The translations under genes and the position numbers were made by a program. Positions 17,963 to 26,950 of a DNA stretch of 64,000 bases are shown here, one piece after another. The stretch's first letter is position 1, and the number at the start of each line of letters is the position of its first letter. The notes below the pieces were generated by a model, which was given only the letters and a program-made list of their open reading frames with translations, was not told the DNA's origin and ran no database searches. This DNA is from CAZJUP01 sp964549275 (lineage in GTDB: Bacteria; Fidelibacterota; Marinisomatia; Marinisomatales; TCS55). The stretch lies in assembly GCA_964549275.1 (NCBI GenBank), contig CAZJUP010000001.1, forward strand, positions 62,001 to 126,000. Reading direction: 5' to 3'.

Positions 17963-18028
17963 CTACACACCGGGGTCGCCCTTGCTGAGATGATGATGAA
18001 ATGGGTGATGTGTGTTGTTAAGCGTCAT
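17963..18028 (-). CDS. hisL: his operon leader peptide
   Basis: A 21-codon reading frame on the minus strand beginning MTLNNTHHPFHHHL and ending GDPGV, with five histidines within seven residues. It ends 78 bases before hisG and is followed by the intrinsic terminator. Its position and composition match classical his leader peptides: ribosomes stalling on the His codons when charged tRNA-His is scarce would leave the CCCGG near the stop codon free to form the antiterminator. No good Shine-Dalgarno sequence is visible ahead of its ATG. It is too short for normal gene callers. Confidence 0.88.
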   Translation of the reverse strand: MTLNNTHHPFHHHLSKGDPGV

Positions 18029-18237
18029 TTCGGTAGGGATATTAATGATTGATTAAATTTATACACAAGAATTTTTTTATAGTTTGATATAATTATGAAA
18101 TTTAAATTGAAATATTATGGTTGATTGAAGAATTGGTGTCGTAGAATCATATAATATTTCAGATTGAAATACAAATCAATAACGGGAATTTGTATCTCAA
18201 TAAACAAATAGGATTAAATAGTTCGGAAAAATTAGAA

Positions 18238-19551
18238 ATGGCAGACCGCATAAAACAACCAGGTTTATCAAAACACTTTGAAACATTAAAGTCTTCTTCA
18301 ATAAGAGAAGCTGCAAATCTATTGGATTCGAGGGAGGACCATCATGAAATCACGGTCATAAATATGGCGATTGGGAGTGTGACTCTACCCATGCATCCCG
18401 CAATGATTAATCGGCTTCACACATTGGGAGACTCAAACGGCCCTTTTGCACAGGGGGTGGTTCCTTATACCCGCACTCGAGGCACAGATGAAGCAAGAAA
18501 TGCCTTTATCCATTTGATGAAGTCCTCCGGTTTAGAGACTGAAAATCTGCACTGCCAAGTGACAGAAGGAGCCTCTCAGGCTATGCAATTAATATTAGCA
18601 GGGATTTGTGGTTTGCCGGGGACAGAAGAAAAGCCGCTTTTAGTTCTTGATGCCACTTATACCAATTATATGGCTTTTGCAAAAAGTTCAGGACGCCGAA
18701 TAGTTCACGTCACAAGACACCTTTCCAAGGAAGGAAGATTCACACTTCCGGATATGACCGAGCTGGAAGTTATTATTGAAAAAGAAAAACCCGGTGGTAT
18801 ATTGGTCATCCCGTTTGATAATCCCACCGGCCAGCATATGAGACGGGAGGATTTACTTAAAATTGCGCGTTTATGCGTTATCCATAATCTTTGGTTAATC
18901 AGTGATGAAGCTTATAGGGAACTCGTATACACGGATGGTTTGCTCTCAAGCATTTGGACTATTTCCGAAACAGATATACCCGGAATTTTTGGGCGGCGTA
19001 TTGGGATAGAATCTGCATCAAAAATCTGGAATGCTTGCGGATTGAGAATTGGTGCTATAGTAACCGATAACAAATCCTATTTTGAAAAGTCTGTATTCGA
19101 AAATATGGCAAACTTATGTGCCAACACGATTGGGCAGTATATTTTTAGCGCTTTAGTCCATGAATCATTTAATGATCTTCAGAGGTGGTTTGGTAAACAA
19201 CGGGCATATTATAAAAAAATTATAACACGGTTTGTTAGGGATATTCAAAATGAAATTCCGGGGATAATTGCTTCTCGGCCGGATGCAGCAATGTATACAG
19301 TGCTGGATGTCAGAGATTTGGTTGATGAATCCTTTCAGGTTTCAGACTTCGTCCGGTATTGTGCAGAAAAGGGGAATGTAAATTTGGATGGGAAAGGATA
19401 TACTGTGTTGGTATCTCCCATGGACGGATTTTATAACTCTGGCTCCGGCGGCCGTACCCAAATGAGGATTGCCTTTGTGGACCCTCCGGAACTTTTAGAA
19501 AAAACACCAAAAATAATTAGGGAGTTACTCAGAGAGTTTTTGATTCAATAA
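18238..19551 (+). CDS. PLP-dependent class I/II aminotransferase
   Basis: Fold-type I aminotransferase of about 438 residues. The cofactor-ring motif LISDEAYRELVY and the PLP lysine in IGIESASKIWNACGLRIGAI are clear, as is the substrate-carboxylate region SGGRTQMRIAFVDPP. It begins with RIKQPGLSKHFETLKSSSIR, a pattern seen in a group of uncharacterised aspartate-aminotransferase-like proteins. A TTG 16 codons upstream (18190) is possible, but ATG 18238 gives the more family-like start. It is divergent from the his operon, with an AT-rich promoter region between. The true amino donor and acceptor cannot be read from the sequence. Confidence 0.82.
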   Translation: MADRIKQPGLSKHFETLKSSSIREAANLLDSREDHHEITVINMAIGSVTLPMHPAMINRLHTLGDSNGPFAQGVVPYTRTRGTDEARNAFIHLMKSSGLETENLHCQVTEGASQAMQLILAGICGLPGTEEKPLLVLDATYTNYMAFAKSSGRRIVHVTRHLSKEGRFTLPDMTELEVIIEKEKPGGILVIPFDNPTGQHMRREDLLKIARLCVIHNLWLISDEAYRELVYTDGLLSSIWTISETDIPGIFGRRIGIESASKIWNACGLRIGAIVTDNKSYFEKSVFENMANLCANTIGQYIFSALVHESFNDLQRWFGKQRAYYKKIITRFVRDIQNEIPGIIASRPDAAMYTVLDVRDLVDESFQVSDFVRYCAEKGNVNLDGKGYTVLVSPMDGFYNSGSGGRTQMRIAFVDPPELLEKTPKIIRELLREFLIQ

Positions 19552-19645
19552 CAAAATAATTTTTCTGAAAAGTTTTTATTGACACCCTATGTAACTAAGG
19601 CTTAAGCTTTTGTGAAGCAATTACTGCTATTTGACAATTCAGCAC

Positions 19646-19766
19646 CGGATTTTATCCAGAAAGGTGGAGGGATCAGGCCCTGTGAAACCTTAGCAACCTA
19701 ATTCGCGCAAGGCGAAAAAAGGTGCTAATTCCTGCCCCCGTGGCATACGGGGGATAGATGAGAGCT
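19646..19766 (+). promoter_or_regulatory. SAM-I (S-box) riboswitch
   Basis: The conserved SAM-I core is readable in order: TTATCCAGAAAGGTGGAGGG (from 19652), GGCCCTGTGAAACC, TTAGCAACCT, then a variable hairpin, GGTGCTAATTCCTGC, a P4 hairpin with CCCCCGT and ACGGGGG arms, and the closing GATAGATGAG that re-pairs with TTATC to form P1. The next gene downstream on this strand is metY, followed by metA, so it should shut the methionine branch when S-adenosylmethionine is abundant. The leader from P1 to metY is unusually long, about 410 bases, and I see no clear U-tailed terminator in it. Confidence 0.92.
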
Positions 19767-19816
19767 GTGACGCTGAAATGTCATGCTTTCCCTGAATATC
19801 ATCCTATTACTCACAA

Positions 19817-20113
19817 TCACTCTCTTACGGTGTAGACCATCCTGATTGAGAACACATCATCCCGTTCCATATCCGAAAAAGAGAGAAGCCCTATAGGGTT
19901 AATTACATTCATAACCATAAGGCCCTCTTTACCCATTTCCGGAATGAATCCGCTCAAATTGTCTAAAGCAGCCAAAATGGTTGCTCAAAAAATGACAGGC
20001 TGAATGTCCCGGTGTATCACGATCCCCTTTAATGGGAATCCGTTGGAAATTCCAATGGGCATTATAATTCCCATTGATCTCATCCAATCCGGCAGATTTC
20101 GCTGGGGCTTCAT
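19817..20113 (-). pseudogene. Possible antisense gene remnant with one in-frame TGA
   Basis: On the minus strand, opposite the metY leader, a frame of 99 codons runs from ATG 20113 to a TGA at 19817 with a single internal TGA at 19985-19987. Its second half reads like a natural protein (for example LAALDNLSGFIPEMGKEGLM and FSDMERDDVFSIRMVYTV). I do not recognise a family. A different minus-strand frame over the same bases is open too (19929-20126), so chance is a real alternative. There is no Cys-like context around the TGA, so I do not propose selenocysteine here. Confidence 0.2.
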
Positions 20114-20179
20114 TAAAAATAAACAACTGAAAACAATGAAAAAAATCAATTACTAAAAAAAGAAAAGGAAATAAATATC

Positions 20180-21499
20180 ATGAGTCAAAATTATCAATTT
20201 GAAACATTACAAGTTCATGCTGGACAGGAACCGGCAGCGGGAACAAATGCCCGGGCAGTTCCTATTTTTTCATCAACATCCTACACCTTTAATAATACAA
20301 ATCACGCTGCGAATCTTTTTTCGTTAAAAGAATTCGGGAATATTTATACCCGAATAATGAATCCAACTACGGATGTATTTGAGCAACGAATTGCTGCATT
20401 AGAGGGCGGAATTGCAGCATTGGCAACTTCCAGTGGCCAAGCGGCACAGTTTCTTGCACTTCAAACTTTAGCAAAAGCGGGAGATAATATTGTGTCTTCC
20501 AGCTATTTGTATGGTGGAACGTATAATCAATTTAAAGTCTCATTCCCAAGACTGGGCATCAATGTAAAATTTGCTGATGGGGATGACCCGGAATCGATTC
20601 GATCATTGATTGATGACAAGACCAAGGGGATCTACCTGGAAAGTATTGGTAACCCAAGATATAATGTACCCGATTTTGAAGCCATTTCTAAGATTGCGAA
20701 AGAAAATGGAGTGCCTTTAGTGGTGGATAATACCTTTGGGATGGCAGGGCTGATCTGCAGACCCATTGATTATGGTGCTGATATTGTAGTTGAATCAGCA
20801 ACGAAATGGATCGGAGGTCATGGAAACACCATAGGAGGTGTTATCATTGATGCAGGAACTTTTCCTTGGGATAATGGAAAATTCTCTGAGTTCACCGAAC
20901 CATCTTCGGGATATCATGGATTGAAATTTTGGGATACATTTGGCCCCAACGGAGTCTTAAGTGCAAATGTTGCATTTATTATTAAAGCTCGCGTTGAGGG
21001 GCTAAGGGATTTTGGACCTTGCCAGAATCCTTTTGGTTCGTTCTTATTGCTTCAAGGATTGGAAACGCTCTCTCTTCGAGGACAAAGGCATGCAGATAAT
21101 GCCTTGGCTTTAGCACGGTGGCTTGAAAAAAATAAAAAAGTCGAATGGGTTAGCTATGCTGGTTTAGTGAGTCATCCCTACCACAATCAGGCGAAAAAAT
21201 ATTTAACCAATGGATTTGGTGGTGTTCTGTCTTTTGGAATTAAAGGTGGAAAAAAAGCCGCTAAAGCATTTATTGAATCCGTTCAGTTGGCAAGCCATCT
21301 TGCTAATGTAGGAGACGCCAAAACACTGGTGATCCACCCTGCTTCTACGACTCATGAACAGTTGACAGCTGAAGAGCAAGCGGCATCTGGTGTAACAGAC
21401 GAATTAATTCGAGTATCTGTCGGAATAGAAAACGTGGATGATATTATCACAGATTTCTCTCAGGCCCTTTCAAAGGTCAAACAGAATGGGTCGATTTAG
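20180..21499 (+). CDS. metY: O-acetylhomoserine sulfhydrylase
   Basis: PLP enzyme of the Cys/Met metabolism family that makes homocysteine directly from O-acetylhomoserine and sulfide. The family start FETLQVHAGQEPAAGTNARA, the cofactor segment YTRIMNPTTDVFEQRIAALE and the PLP lysine in VVESATKWIGGHGNTIGG are clear. TLVIHPASTTHEQLTAEEQ near the C-terminus is typical. The length of 439 residues suits MetY rather than the shorter cystathionine enzymes. It is the first gene downstream of the SAM riboswitch and 12 bases ahead of metA. Confidence 0.94.
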   Translation: MSQNYQFETLQVHAGQEPAAGTNARAVPIFSSTSYTFNNTNHAANLFSLKEFGNIYTRIMNPTTDVFEQRIAALEGGIAALATSSGQAAQFLALQTLAKAGDNIVSSSYLYGGTYNQFKVSFPRLGINVKFADGDDPESIRSLIDDKTKGIYLESIGNPRYNVPDFEAISKIAKENGVPLVVDNTFGMAGLICRPIDYGADIVVESATKWIGGHGNTIGGVIIDAGTFPWDNGKFSEFTEPSSGYHGLKFWDTFGPNGVLSANVAFIIKARVEGLRDFGPCQNPFGSFLLLQGLETLSLRGQRHADNALALARWLEKNKKVEWVSYAGLVSHPYHNQAKKYLTNGFGGVLSFGIKGGKKAAKAFIESVQLASHLANVGDAKTLVIHPASTTHEQLTAEEQAASGVTDELIRVSVGIENVDDIITDFSQALSKVKQNGSI

Positions 21500-21511
21500 G
21501 AAGCGAAATCC

Positions 21512-22393
21512 ATGGGACAAATTTCGGAAAAAAATGGTTCACGAAATGATGGGCGACCTGTAAATACAGATCGCCCATATCCTAATGGCTTTTCGCATGA
21601 GATTCTGATTTTAAACTTAATGCCGAATAAAATTGAGACAGAAAATCAGTTTTATGGCCTATTTGGGAAATTGGATTCTAAAGTTGAATTGACCTTTTTA
21701 AGGACAGCGACCTATGAACCAAAAAATACATCGAAGTCCTATCTTGATAACCATTATAAAGTGATCTCCGAACTTAATTTGGATCAATATGATGGTTTTA
21801 TCTGTACGGGATCACCTGTTGAGACGCTTCCCTTTGAAGCGGTGGAATACTGGAATGAATTACTGCAGATTTTTGAACGAATTCATCAGCATGAACTGCC
21901 GGGTTATTACATTTGCTGGGGAGCACAGGCTGTTTTGAATTATCGTTATGGAATTCAAAAAGTATTATTCCCCAAAAAACAATTTGGAGTCTTTGACCAT
22001 TCCCTTATTGACAGCCCTAATCCAATGATAGAAGGAATTTCAAAAAATGTTCAAATTCCAGTTTCAAGGTATACTGGTGTTAACCGAGAAGATATTATAG
22101 CTAATTCAGAATTGGATATCCTTCTTGATTCAAAAGAAGCAGGGCTTTGTTTAATCGCTAACAATCGGTATAACGAATATTACAATTTCAATCATTTTGA
22201 ATATGATACCCATACCTTGGAAAAAGAATACAAAAGAGATATTTCTTCCGGACTTGATATGGATATACCTAAAAATTACTATCCTAAGAATATCCCAGAT
22301 AATATCCCTGCTAATTGTTGGGAATCGAATGCAGTTAAAGTATTTAACAATTGGATAAAAATTATTAATAAAAATCATAGACCTTCAAATTGA
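21512..22393 (+). CDS. metA: Homoserine O-acyltransferase, predicted to use acetyl-CoA
   Basis: MetA-family enzyme that activates homoserine. The nucleophile cysteine lies in YYICWGAQAVLNYRYGI and the HFEYD motif near residue 225 holds the catalytic His region. The residue known to decide between acyl donors (Glu for acetyl-CoA in Bacillus, Gly for succinyl-CoA in E. coli) corresponds to E104 in TGSPVETLPFE, so acetylation is predicted despite the traditional family name. This fits the adjacent O-acetylhomoserine sulfhydrylase. The length of 293 residues is slightly short of the usual 300-310. Confidence 0.92.
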   Translation: MGQISEKNGSRNDGRPVNTDRPYPNGFSHEILILNLMPNKIETENQFYGLFGKLDSKVELTFLRTATYEPKNTSKSYLDNHYKVISELNLDQYDGFICTGSPVETLPFEAVEYWNELLQIFERIHQHELPGYYICWGAQAVLNYRYGIQKVLFPKKQFGVFDHSLIDSPNPMIEGISKNVQIPVSRYTGVNREDIIANSELDILLDSKEAGLCLIANNRYNEYYNFNHFEYDTHTLEKEYKRDISSGLDMDIPKNYYPKNIPDNIPANCWESNAVKVFNNWIKIINKNHRPSN

Positions 22394-22498
22394 TTTGCGA
22401 TCGTCTACTCAAGATGAACAATTGGAAATGATAGTTAAAATAGACTTAAACTCTTCGCCCCCGCGAAAAGAATAAAAGGCAATTTTGAGGATAAAAAA

Positions 22499-24925
22499 GT
22501 GTCAGTAAAAATATTAAAATTTGGTGGTTCTTCCATCGCCAGCGCAGACCGAATTCGTCATGTTGCAGACATTATTAAAAATGTGACTAAAAAACGAAAA
22601 ATTGGAGTTGTTGTTTCTGCTTTGGGAGGAGTGACGGATTTGTTGATAGAATTAGCCCATTCTGCCGTCCAAAAAGAATCTTGGGGGAATATGTTCCAAT
22701 TGATTGAAGACAAACATTCCAATTGTATGGACATTTTGCTTCCCAAGGATAAGGTTATTCGAAATGATATTGACGAATATCTTAAAGAATTAAACCTGGA
22801 CCTGTCTTCCTTATCCGGACAAAAACAGATTTCTGAAAAATCTCTTGATAAAATCCTTTCATTTGGTGAACGCTGTTCATCAGCTATTCTCGCTCAATAT
22901 CTGACCCAAATTGGTCTTCCGTCAGAACAGTTAGATGCAAGAAAAGTTATCGTTACAGACGACCATTACGGAAACGCATTTGTCCATTATCAGAGGTCTT
23001 TTTCCCGTATTCGGAATTATTATCAGGGTCGGGAGAGGACTCAAATTATCACGGGGTTTATCGGAGCCACTGAAACGGGAGAAACTACAACACTTGGCAG
23101 AAGCGGCTCGGACTATACTGCGGCCATTTTCGGAGCAGCTCTCAATGCTTCTGCTATTGAAATATGGACGGATGTAAGTGGAATTCTGTCCGCAAATCCA
23201 AATCTTGTTTCAGACTCAGAAACTGTGGCGAGGTTAACCTATGAAGAAGCCATGGAATTAGCCCATGCAGGAGCAAAAGTTATATTCCCACCTACCATGA
23301 TCCCGGCTTTATTTAAAAGCATACCTATTCGTATAAAAAACACGTTTGAGCCGTCTCATCCAGGCTCACTCATAACAAAAGACCGAAAAAAAAGAGGAGA
23401 AGTTGCAGTCGGTATATCTTCGGTATCGGACGTTGCACTGGTTCGACTACAAGGAGCCGGCATGGTGGGAATGAAAGGATTAATTGCACGGATATTTACT
23501 TCCTTAGCACAAGAAAATATAAATATTATTTTAGTCTCTCAAGCATTCAGTGAACATTCTATTTGTTTTGCCATTAATCCGGATAGGGTACAGAAAGCAG
23601 AAAAAACTTTAGAGAATGAATTTTCAGAAGAGTTGAAACAACATAATATTGATAATATTAAAGTAGAAAAACACTTGTCATTAGTGGCAGTTGTTGGGGA
23701 AGGAATGCGACATACCCCGGGTATCTCTGGGCGGGTATTCAATACATTGGGACAAAATGGTATTAATGTCGTTGCGATTGCACAAGGATCTTCTGAAAGA
23801 AATATTTCATTTATTGTGGATGATAAGAATATTCATTGTGCCTTGAATGCCCTCCATAAGGAATTTTTTAAATCAAGAGTCAATACAACAGATGTTTATC
23901 TGGCTGGAGTTGGAACAATCGGTAGCGAGCTTCTCTCAATTATACAGACACTCCAATCTTCTTCCATCAGGGTTCGGGCGGTTGCATCCAGTAATAAAAT
24001 GCTATTAGGAAGTGCCCTGCCCAGTTGCGAGACCTTCAAGGAAGAATTAATGAACTCGGGAGAAATATATCATCCAGAAACCTTTTTATCTTTTGATGTT
24101 GAAAATCCAAATCCTAAAATATTTGTGGACTGTACAGCGAGCGAATCTTTAGCGAAAAATTATTTAAATATTTTTGAAAAAGGATTTTCAATTGTAACGG
24201 CCAACAAAATTGCCAATACACTCGATCAGTCCTATTATGCTGGTTTGAGAAAAACAGCTGCGGAAAAAGGGGTGAAGTTTAAGTATGAGACAAATGTTGG
24301 GGCAGGGTTGCCTGTGATACGCACACTGCGTAATCTTATAAATACTGGTGATGAAATCATTAGAATTGATGGCATTCTATCCGGAACGCTTAGTTATTTA
24401 TTCTCTAAATTTGATGGGACTATTCCATTTAGTAAACTGGTAGAAAAAGCACGGGAAAAAGGGTATACCGAGCCGGACCCCAGAGAAGATTTAAACGGAA
24501 TGGATGTAGCAAGAAAAATCCTGATTTTAGCTCGGGAAACTGGTGCAATATTGGAATTAGAAAATATTACTGTGGATTCTCTATTACCGAATGGAATAGA
24601 CCCCACGCTGACTGTGGATGAGTTTTTGAAAGTTTTAGTATCAAGCGATGGAAGGATTAAAACAAAATATTTAACTGAAAAATCAAAGGGAAATGTCTTA
24701 AGATATATTGGGTCATGGGATGGAAAAAATGCCAGCGTTGGTCTCAGAGCTGTAGGCCCGAATCACCCATTTTACGGGCAAAATGGACGAGAAAATTTTA
24801 TCATGATTCAATCTAAAAGATACAATGAAATTCCTCTTGTTATTAAAGGACATGGTGCCGGGGCGAGTGTTACTGCTGCAGGTATCCTTTCAGATATTCA
24901 ATCCTGCACAAAAAATAAAAAATGA
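22499..24925 (+). CDS. thrA: Bifunctional aspartokinase / homoserine dehydrogenase
   Basis: Fusion enzyme of 808 residues catalysing the first and third steps from aspartate to homoserine. The kinase domain starts with VKILKFGGSSIAS and contains TTLGRSGSDYTAA. Paired ACT domains lie at about residues 310-460 and indicate feedback control, most likely by threonine. The dehydrogenase begins with LAGVGTIGSELLS near residue 470 and includes NVGAGLPVIRTLRN and the ILSGTLSYLF signature. Start is GTG with GAGG eight bases upstream. It overlaps asd as ATGA. Confidence 0.95.
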   Translation: MSVKILKFGGSSIASADRIRHVADIIKNVTKKRKIGVVVSALGGVTDLLIELAHSAVQKESWGNMFQLIEDKHSNCMDILLPKDKVIRNDIDEYLKELNLDLSSLSGQKQISEKSLDKILSFGERCSSAILAQYLTQIGLPSEQLDARKVIVTDDHYGNAFVHYQRSFSRIRNYYQGRERTQIITGFIGATETGETTTLGRSGSDYTAAIFGAALNASAIEIWTDVSGILSANPNLVSDSETVARLTYEEAMELAHAGAKVIFPPTMIPALFKSIPIRIKNTFEPSHPGSLITKDRKKRGEVAVGISSVSDVALVRLQGAGMVGMKGLIARIFTSLAQENINIILVSQAFSEHSICFAINPDRVQKAEKTLENEFSEELKQHNIDNIKVEKHLSLVAVVGEGMRHTPGISGRVFNTLGQNGINVVAIAQGSSERNISFIVDDKNIHCALNALHKEFFKSRVNTTDVYLAGVGTIGSELLSIIQTLQSSSIRVRAVASSNKMLLGSALPSCETFKEELMNSGEIYHPETFLSFDVENPNPKIFVDCTASESLAKNYLNIFEKGFSIVTANKIANTLDQSYYAGLRKTAAEKGVKFKYETNVGAGLPVIRTLRNLINTGDEIIRIDGILSGTLSYLFSKFDGTIPFSKLVEKAREKGYTEPDPREDLNGMDVARKILILARETGAILELENITVDSLLPNGIDPTLTVDEFLKVLVSSDGRIKTKYLTEKSKGNVLRYIGSWDGKNASVGLRAVGPNHPFYGQNGRENFIMIQSKRYNEIPLVIKGHGAGASVTAAGILSDIQSCTKNKK

Positions 24926-26022
24926 ATAAAAAAATAAAAGTAAGTGTTTTAGGTGCCACTGGTATGGTTGGCCAAAACTATTTAAGACTACTCCATAATC
25001 ATCCCTGGTTTGAGGTTGTTGATTTAGCCGCATCTCCCCGATCGTCAGGAAAATCCTTTAAGGATGCTATAGGAGAAAATTGGCTTATGCCCGGAGAAAT
25101 TCCTGACAATTTAAAACAGCGAAGCGTCCGTGATGTTAAAGATTTAGACTCAATCCCCGAAGAGGTTTCCTGCATTTTTACTGCGATGGATCTTCAGAAT
25201 AAAAATGAAACTAAAGCGCTGGAATTCTCTTATGCAAAGTCAGGATATCCGGTTATCAGTAATAGCAGTGCAAATCGGTGGACGGAGGATGTTCCCATGA
25301 TCATACCAGAGATAAATCCAGAGCATGCGAATATTATTCCAATTCAACAAAAAAACAGAAATTTACCTGATGGCGGATTTGTTGCAGTAAAACCAAATTG
25401 TTCTATTCAATCTTATCTCGTTACTTTGGTGGCACTTGAAAAAGCTGGCTTCCCAGTGAACCGAGTTCAAGTGACTACACTTCAGGCATTATCCGGTGCA
25501 GGGCAAGCTGGGATAACATCCGAAGAAATGAAAGAGAATGTTGTGCCTTATATTGGTGGGGAAGAAGAAAAAACTGAATATGAACCCTTAAAAATTTTAG
25601 GTACTGTGACTGAACAGGGAATAAAAAACACAGACAGAATTTCAATATTTGCCACATGTACCCGGGTACCTGTTATCGATGGACATACCGCGGTTGTTCA
25701 TGCTCACTTTAAAGGAGAAATCCCTTCATTAGAAACGTGTAAATCCGTTTGGAATAAATTTGAGGCTATCCCCCAGGAGGCGAAGCTCCCTTTAGCCCCG
25801 GAACATCCCATCATATATTTTGAGGAGGAAAACCGCCCCCAACCCAAACAAGATAAAGATATAGAAAAGGGAATGGCCGTAACGGTAGGGCGGTTAGTTG
25901 AAGATAAGTTTTTTGGTGTGCGGTATGTCGCTCTGTCTCATAATACAGTCCGTGGAGCAGCTGGTGGAGCAATTTTAATGGCAGAATTGTTGGTAAATAA
26001 AGGATATATCCATGGCAAATGA
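24922..26022 (+). CDS. asd: Aspartate-semialdehyde dehydrogenase
   Basis: NADP enzyme reducing aspartyl phosphate to the semialdehyde, the branch point to lysine, threonine and methionine. The N-terminal GATGMVGQNYLRLL binds nucleotide, the catalytic Cys is near residue 160 in VKPNCSIQSYLV, and VIDGHTAVVHAHF holds the catalytic His. The length of 366 residues and these motifs resemble the archaeal/fungal-type Asd more than the short E. coli type. It overlaps thrA by 4 and thrB by 11 bases. Confidence 0.94.
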   Translation: MNKKIKVSVLGATGMVGQNYLRLLHNHPWFEVVDLAASPRSSGKSFKDAIGENWLMPGEIPDNLKQRSVRDVKDLDSIPEEVSCIFTAMDLQNKNETKALEFSYAKSGYPVISNSSANRWTEDVPMIIPEINPEHANIIPIQQKNRNLPDGGFVAVKPNCSIQSYLVTLVALEKAGFPVNRVQVTTLQALSGAGQAGITSEEMKENVVPYIGGEEEKTEYEPLKILGTVTEQGIKNTDRISIFATCTRVPVIDGHTAVVHAHFKGEIPSLETCKSVWNKFEAIPQEAKLPLAPEHPIIYFEEENRPQPKQDKDIEKGMAVTVGRLVEDKFFGVRYVALSHNTVRGAAGGAILMAELLVNKGYIHGK

Positions 26023-26947
26023 GTCCCTAAAAATTCGGGCAACTGCATCAGTGGCAAATGTATCTTGCGGATTTGACTGCATAGGGTATGCCATAGCAGA
26101 CCCCGCGGATGTTCTTTCAATTACAAAACAGGATAAACCTGAAATAACCCTTACTCTATCAGGAAAAAATTCGGAGACTATCCCCACCCAAGCTGAAAAA
26201 AATACTGCCGGGAAGGCAGTTTTATCTCTCCTGAATATTTTGGGAAGTAAACAGGGGTTTAGGATTCACATCGAAAAAGGCATCCCGCCTGGCAGTGGAA
26301 TCGGATCCAGTGCAAGCAGTGCTGTGGCGGCAGTAGTGGGGGTTAATAAGATATTAGGACAGCCATTAAAACAAGACGAATTGCTTGTCCATGGTATGGC
26401 AGGGGAGGAAGTGGCGTCGGGGAGCTTTCACGCAGACAATGTTGCACCAACCTTGTTTGGAGGGATGATCTTGATCAGAAGTTATGAACCTTTGGAGGTG
26501 TTAAGGTTACCGGTTCCGGAAAGTTTGTACAGCACGGTTATTCTTCCGGATTTTGCTGTTAATACCTTGGATGCTCGCCGTATGCTCCCCAAACGTGTTC
26601 CCTTAAAAGCTGCAGTCGAGCAAGCCGGAAATTTAGCCGGATTTACTTTAGGACTCCATGAATCAGACTTTGGATTATTAGGAAGATCTATGGTAGACTT
26701 ATTTGCAGAACCGATTCGTTCTGAACTTATCCCGGGGTATCATGCTGTGCGTCAAGCTGCTTTTGACTCGGGAGCCATTGGTTGTGGAATCTCCGGTTCA
26801 GGCCCCTCCCTATTTGCTTTATCTGATTCCGAAGAAAAAGCAAAAAGTATAGGCCTCAAAATGAGGAATGCATTTAAAAAAGTCGGTTTGACGAGTAGGG
26901 CTTACAGCGCACCCATTTCAACTCAATCTCCGAAAATAATAGGGTGA
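26012..26947 (+). CDS. thrB: Homoserine kinase
   Basis: GHMP-family kinase that phosphorylates homoserine. The ATP-binding motif GIPPGSGIGSSASSAVAAVV lies at about residues 88-107, the N-terminal VANVSCGFDCIGYAI binds substrate, and the third GHMP motif is GCGISGSGPSLFAL near the C-terminus. The length of 311 residues is normal. The ATG lies inside the end of asd and the gene ends three bases before thrC. Confidence 0.94.
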   Translation: MANESLKIRATASVANVSCGFDCIGYAIADPADVLSITKQDKPEITLTLSGKNSETIPTQAEKNTAGKAVLSLLNILGSKQGFRIHIEKGIPPGSGIGSSASSAVAAVVGVNKILGQPLKQDELLVHGMAGEEVASGSFHADNVAPTLFGGMILIRSYEPLEVLRLPVPESLYSTVILPDFAVNTLDARRMLPKRVPLKAAVEQAGNLAGFTLGLHESDFGLLGRSMVDLFAEPIRSELIPGYHAVRQAAFDSGAIGCGISGSGPSLFALSDSEEKAKSIGLKMRNAFKKVGLTSRAYSAPISTQSPKIIG

Positions 26948-26950
26948 GGT

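Larger units (their letters stand above)
19552..20179 (+). other. Gene-free leader region upstream of metY
   Basis: This 628-base stretch holds the SAM-I riboswitch (19646-19766). The remaining part, 19767-20179, contains a self-complementary CCCTATAGGG at 19889-19898 without a U-tract, a purine-rich ribosome-binding region (AAAAGGAAATAAATATC) just before metY, and an antisense open frame described separately. A TTGACA at about 19580 could be a -35 box of the transcript, but no convincing -10 box follows at the right spacing. Confidence 0.6.

Noticed and set aside
19985..19987. Selenocysteine at the TGA of the antisense frame opposite the metY leader
   Set aside because: No Cys-type motif surrounds it, no clear hairpin follows, and the frame has no recognised family; chance or decay is more likely.
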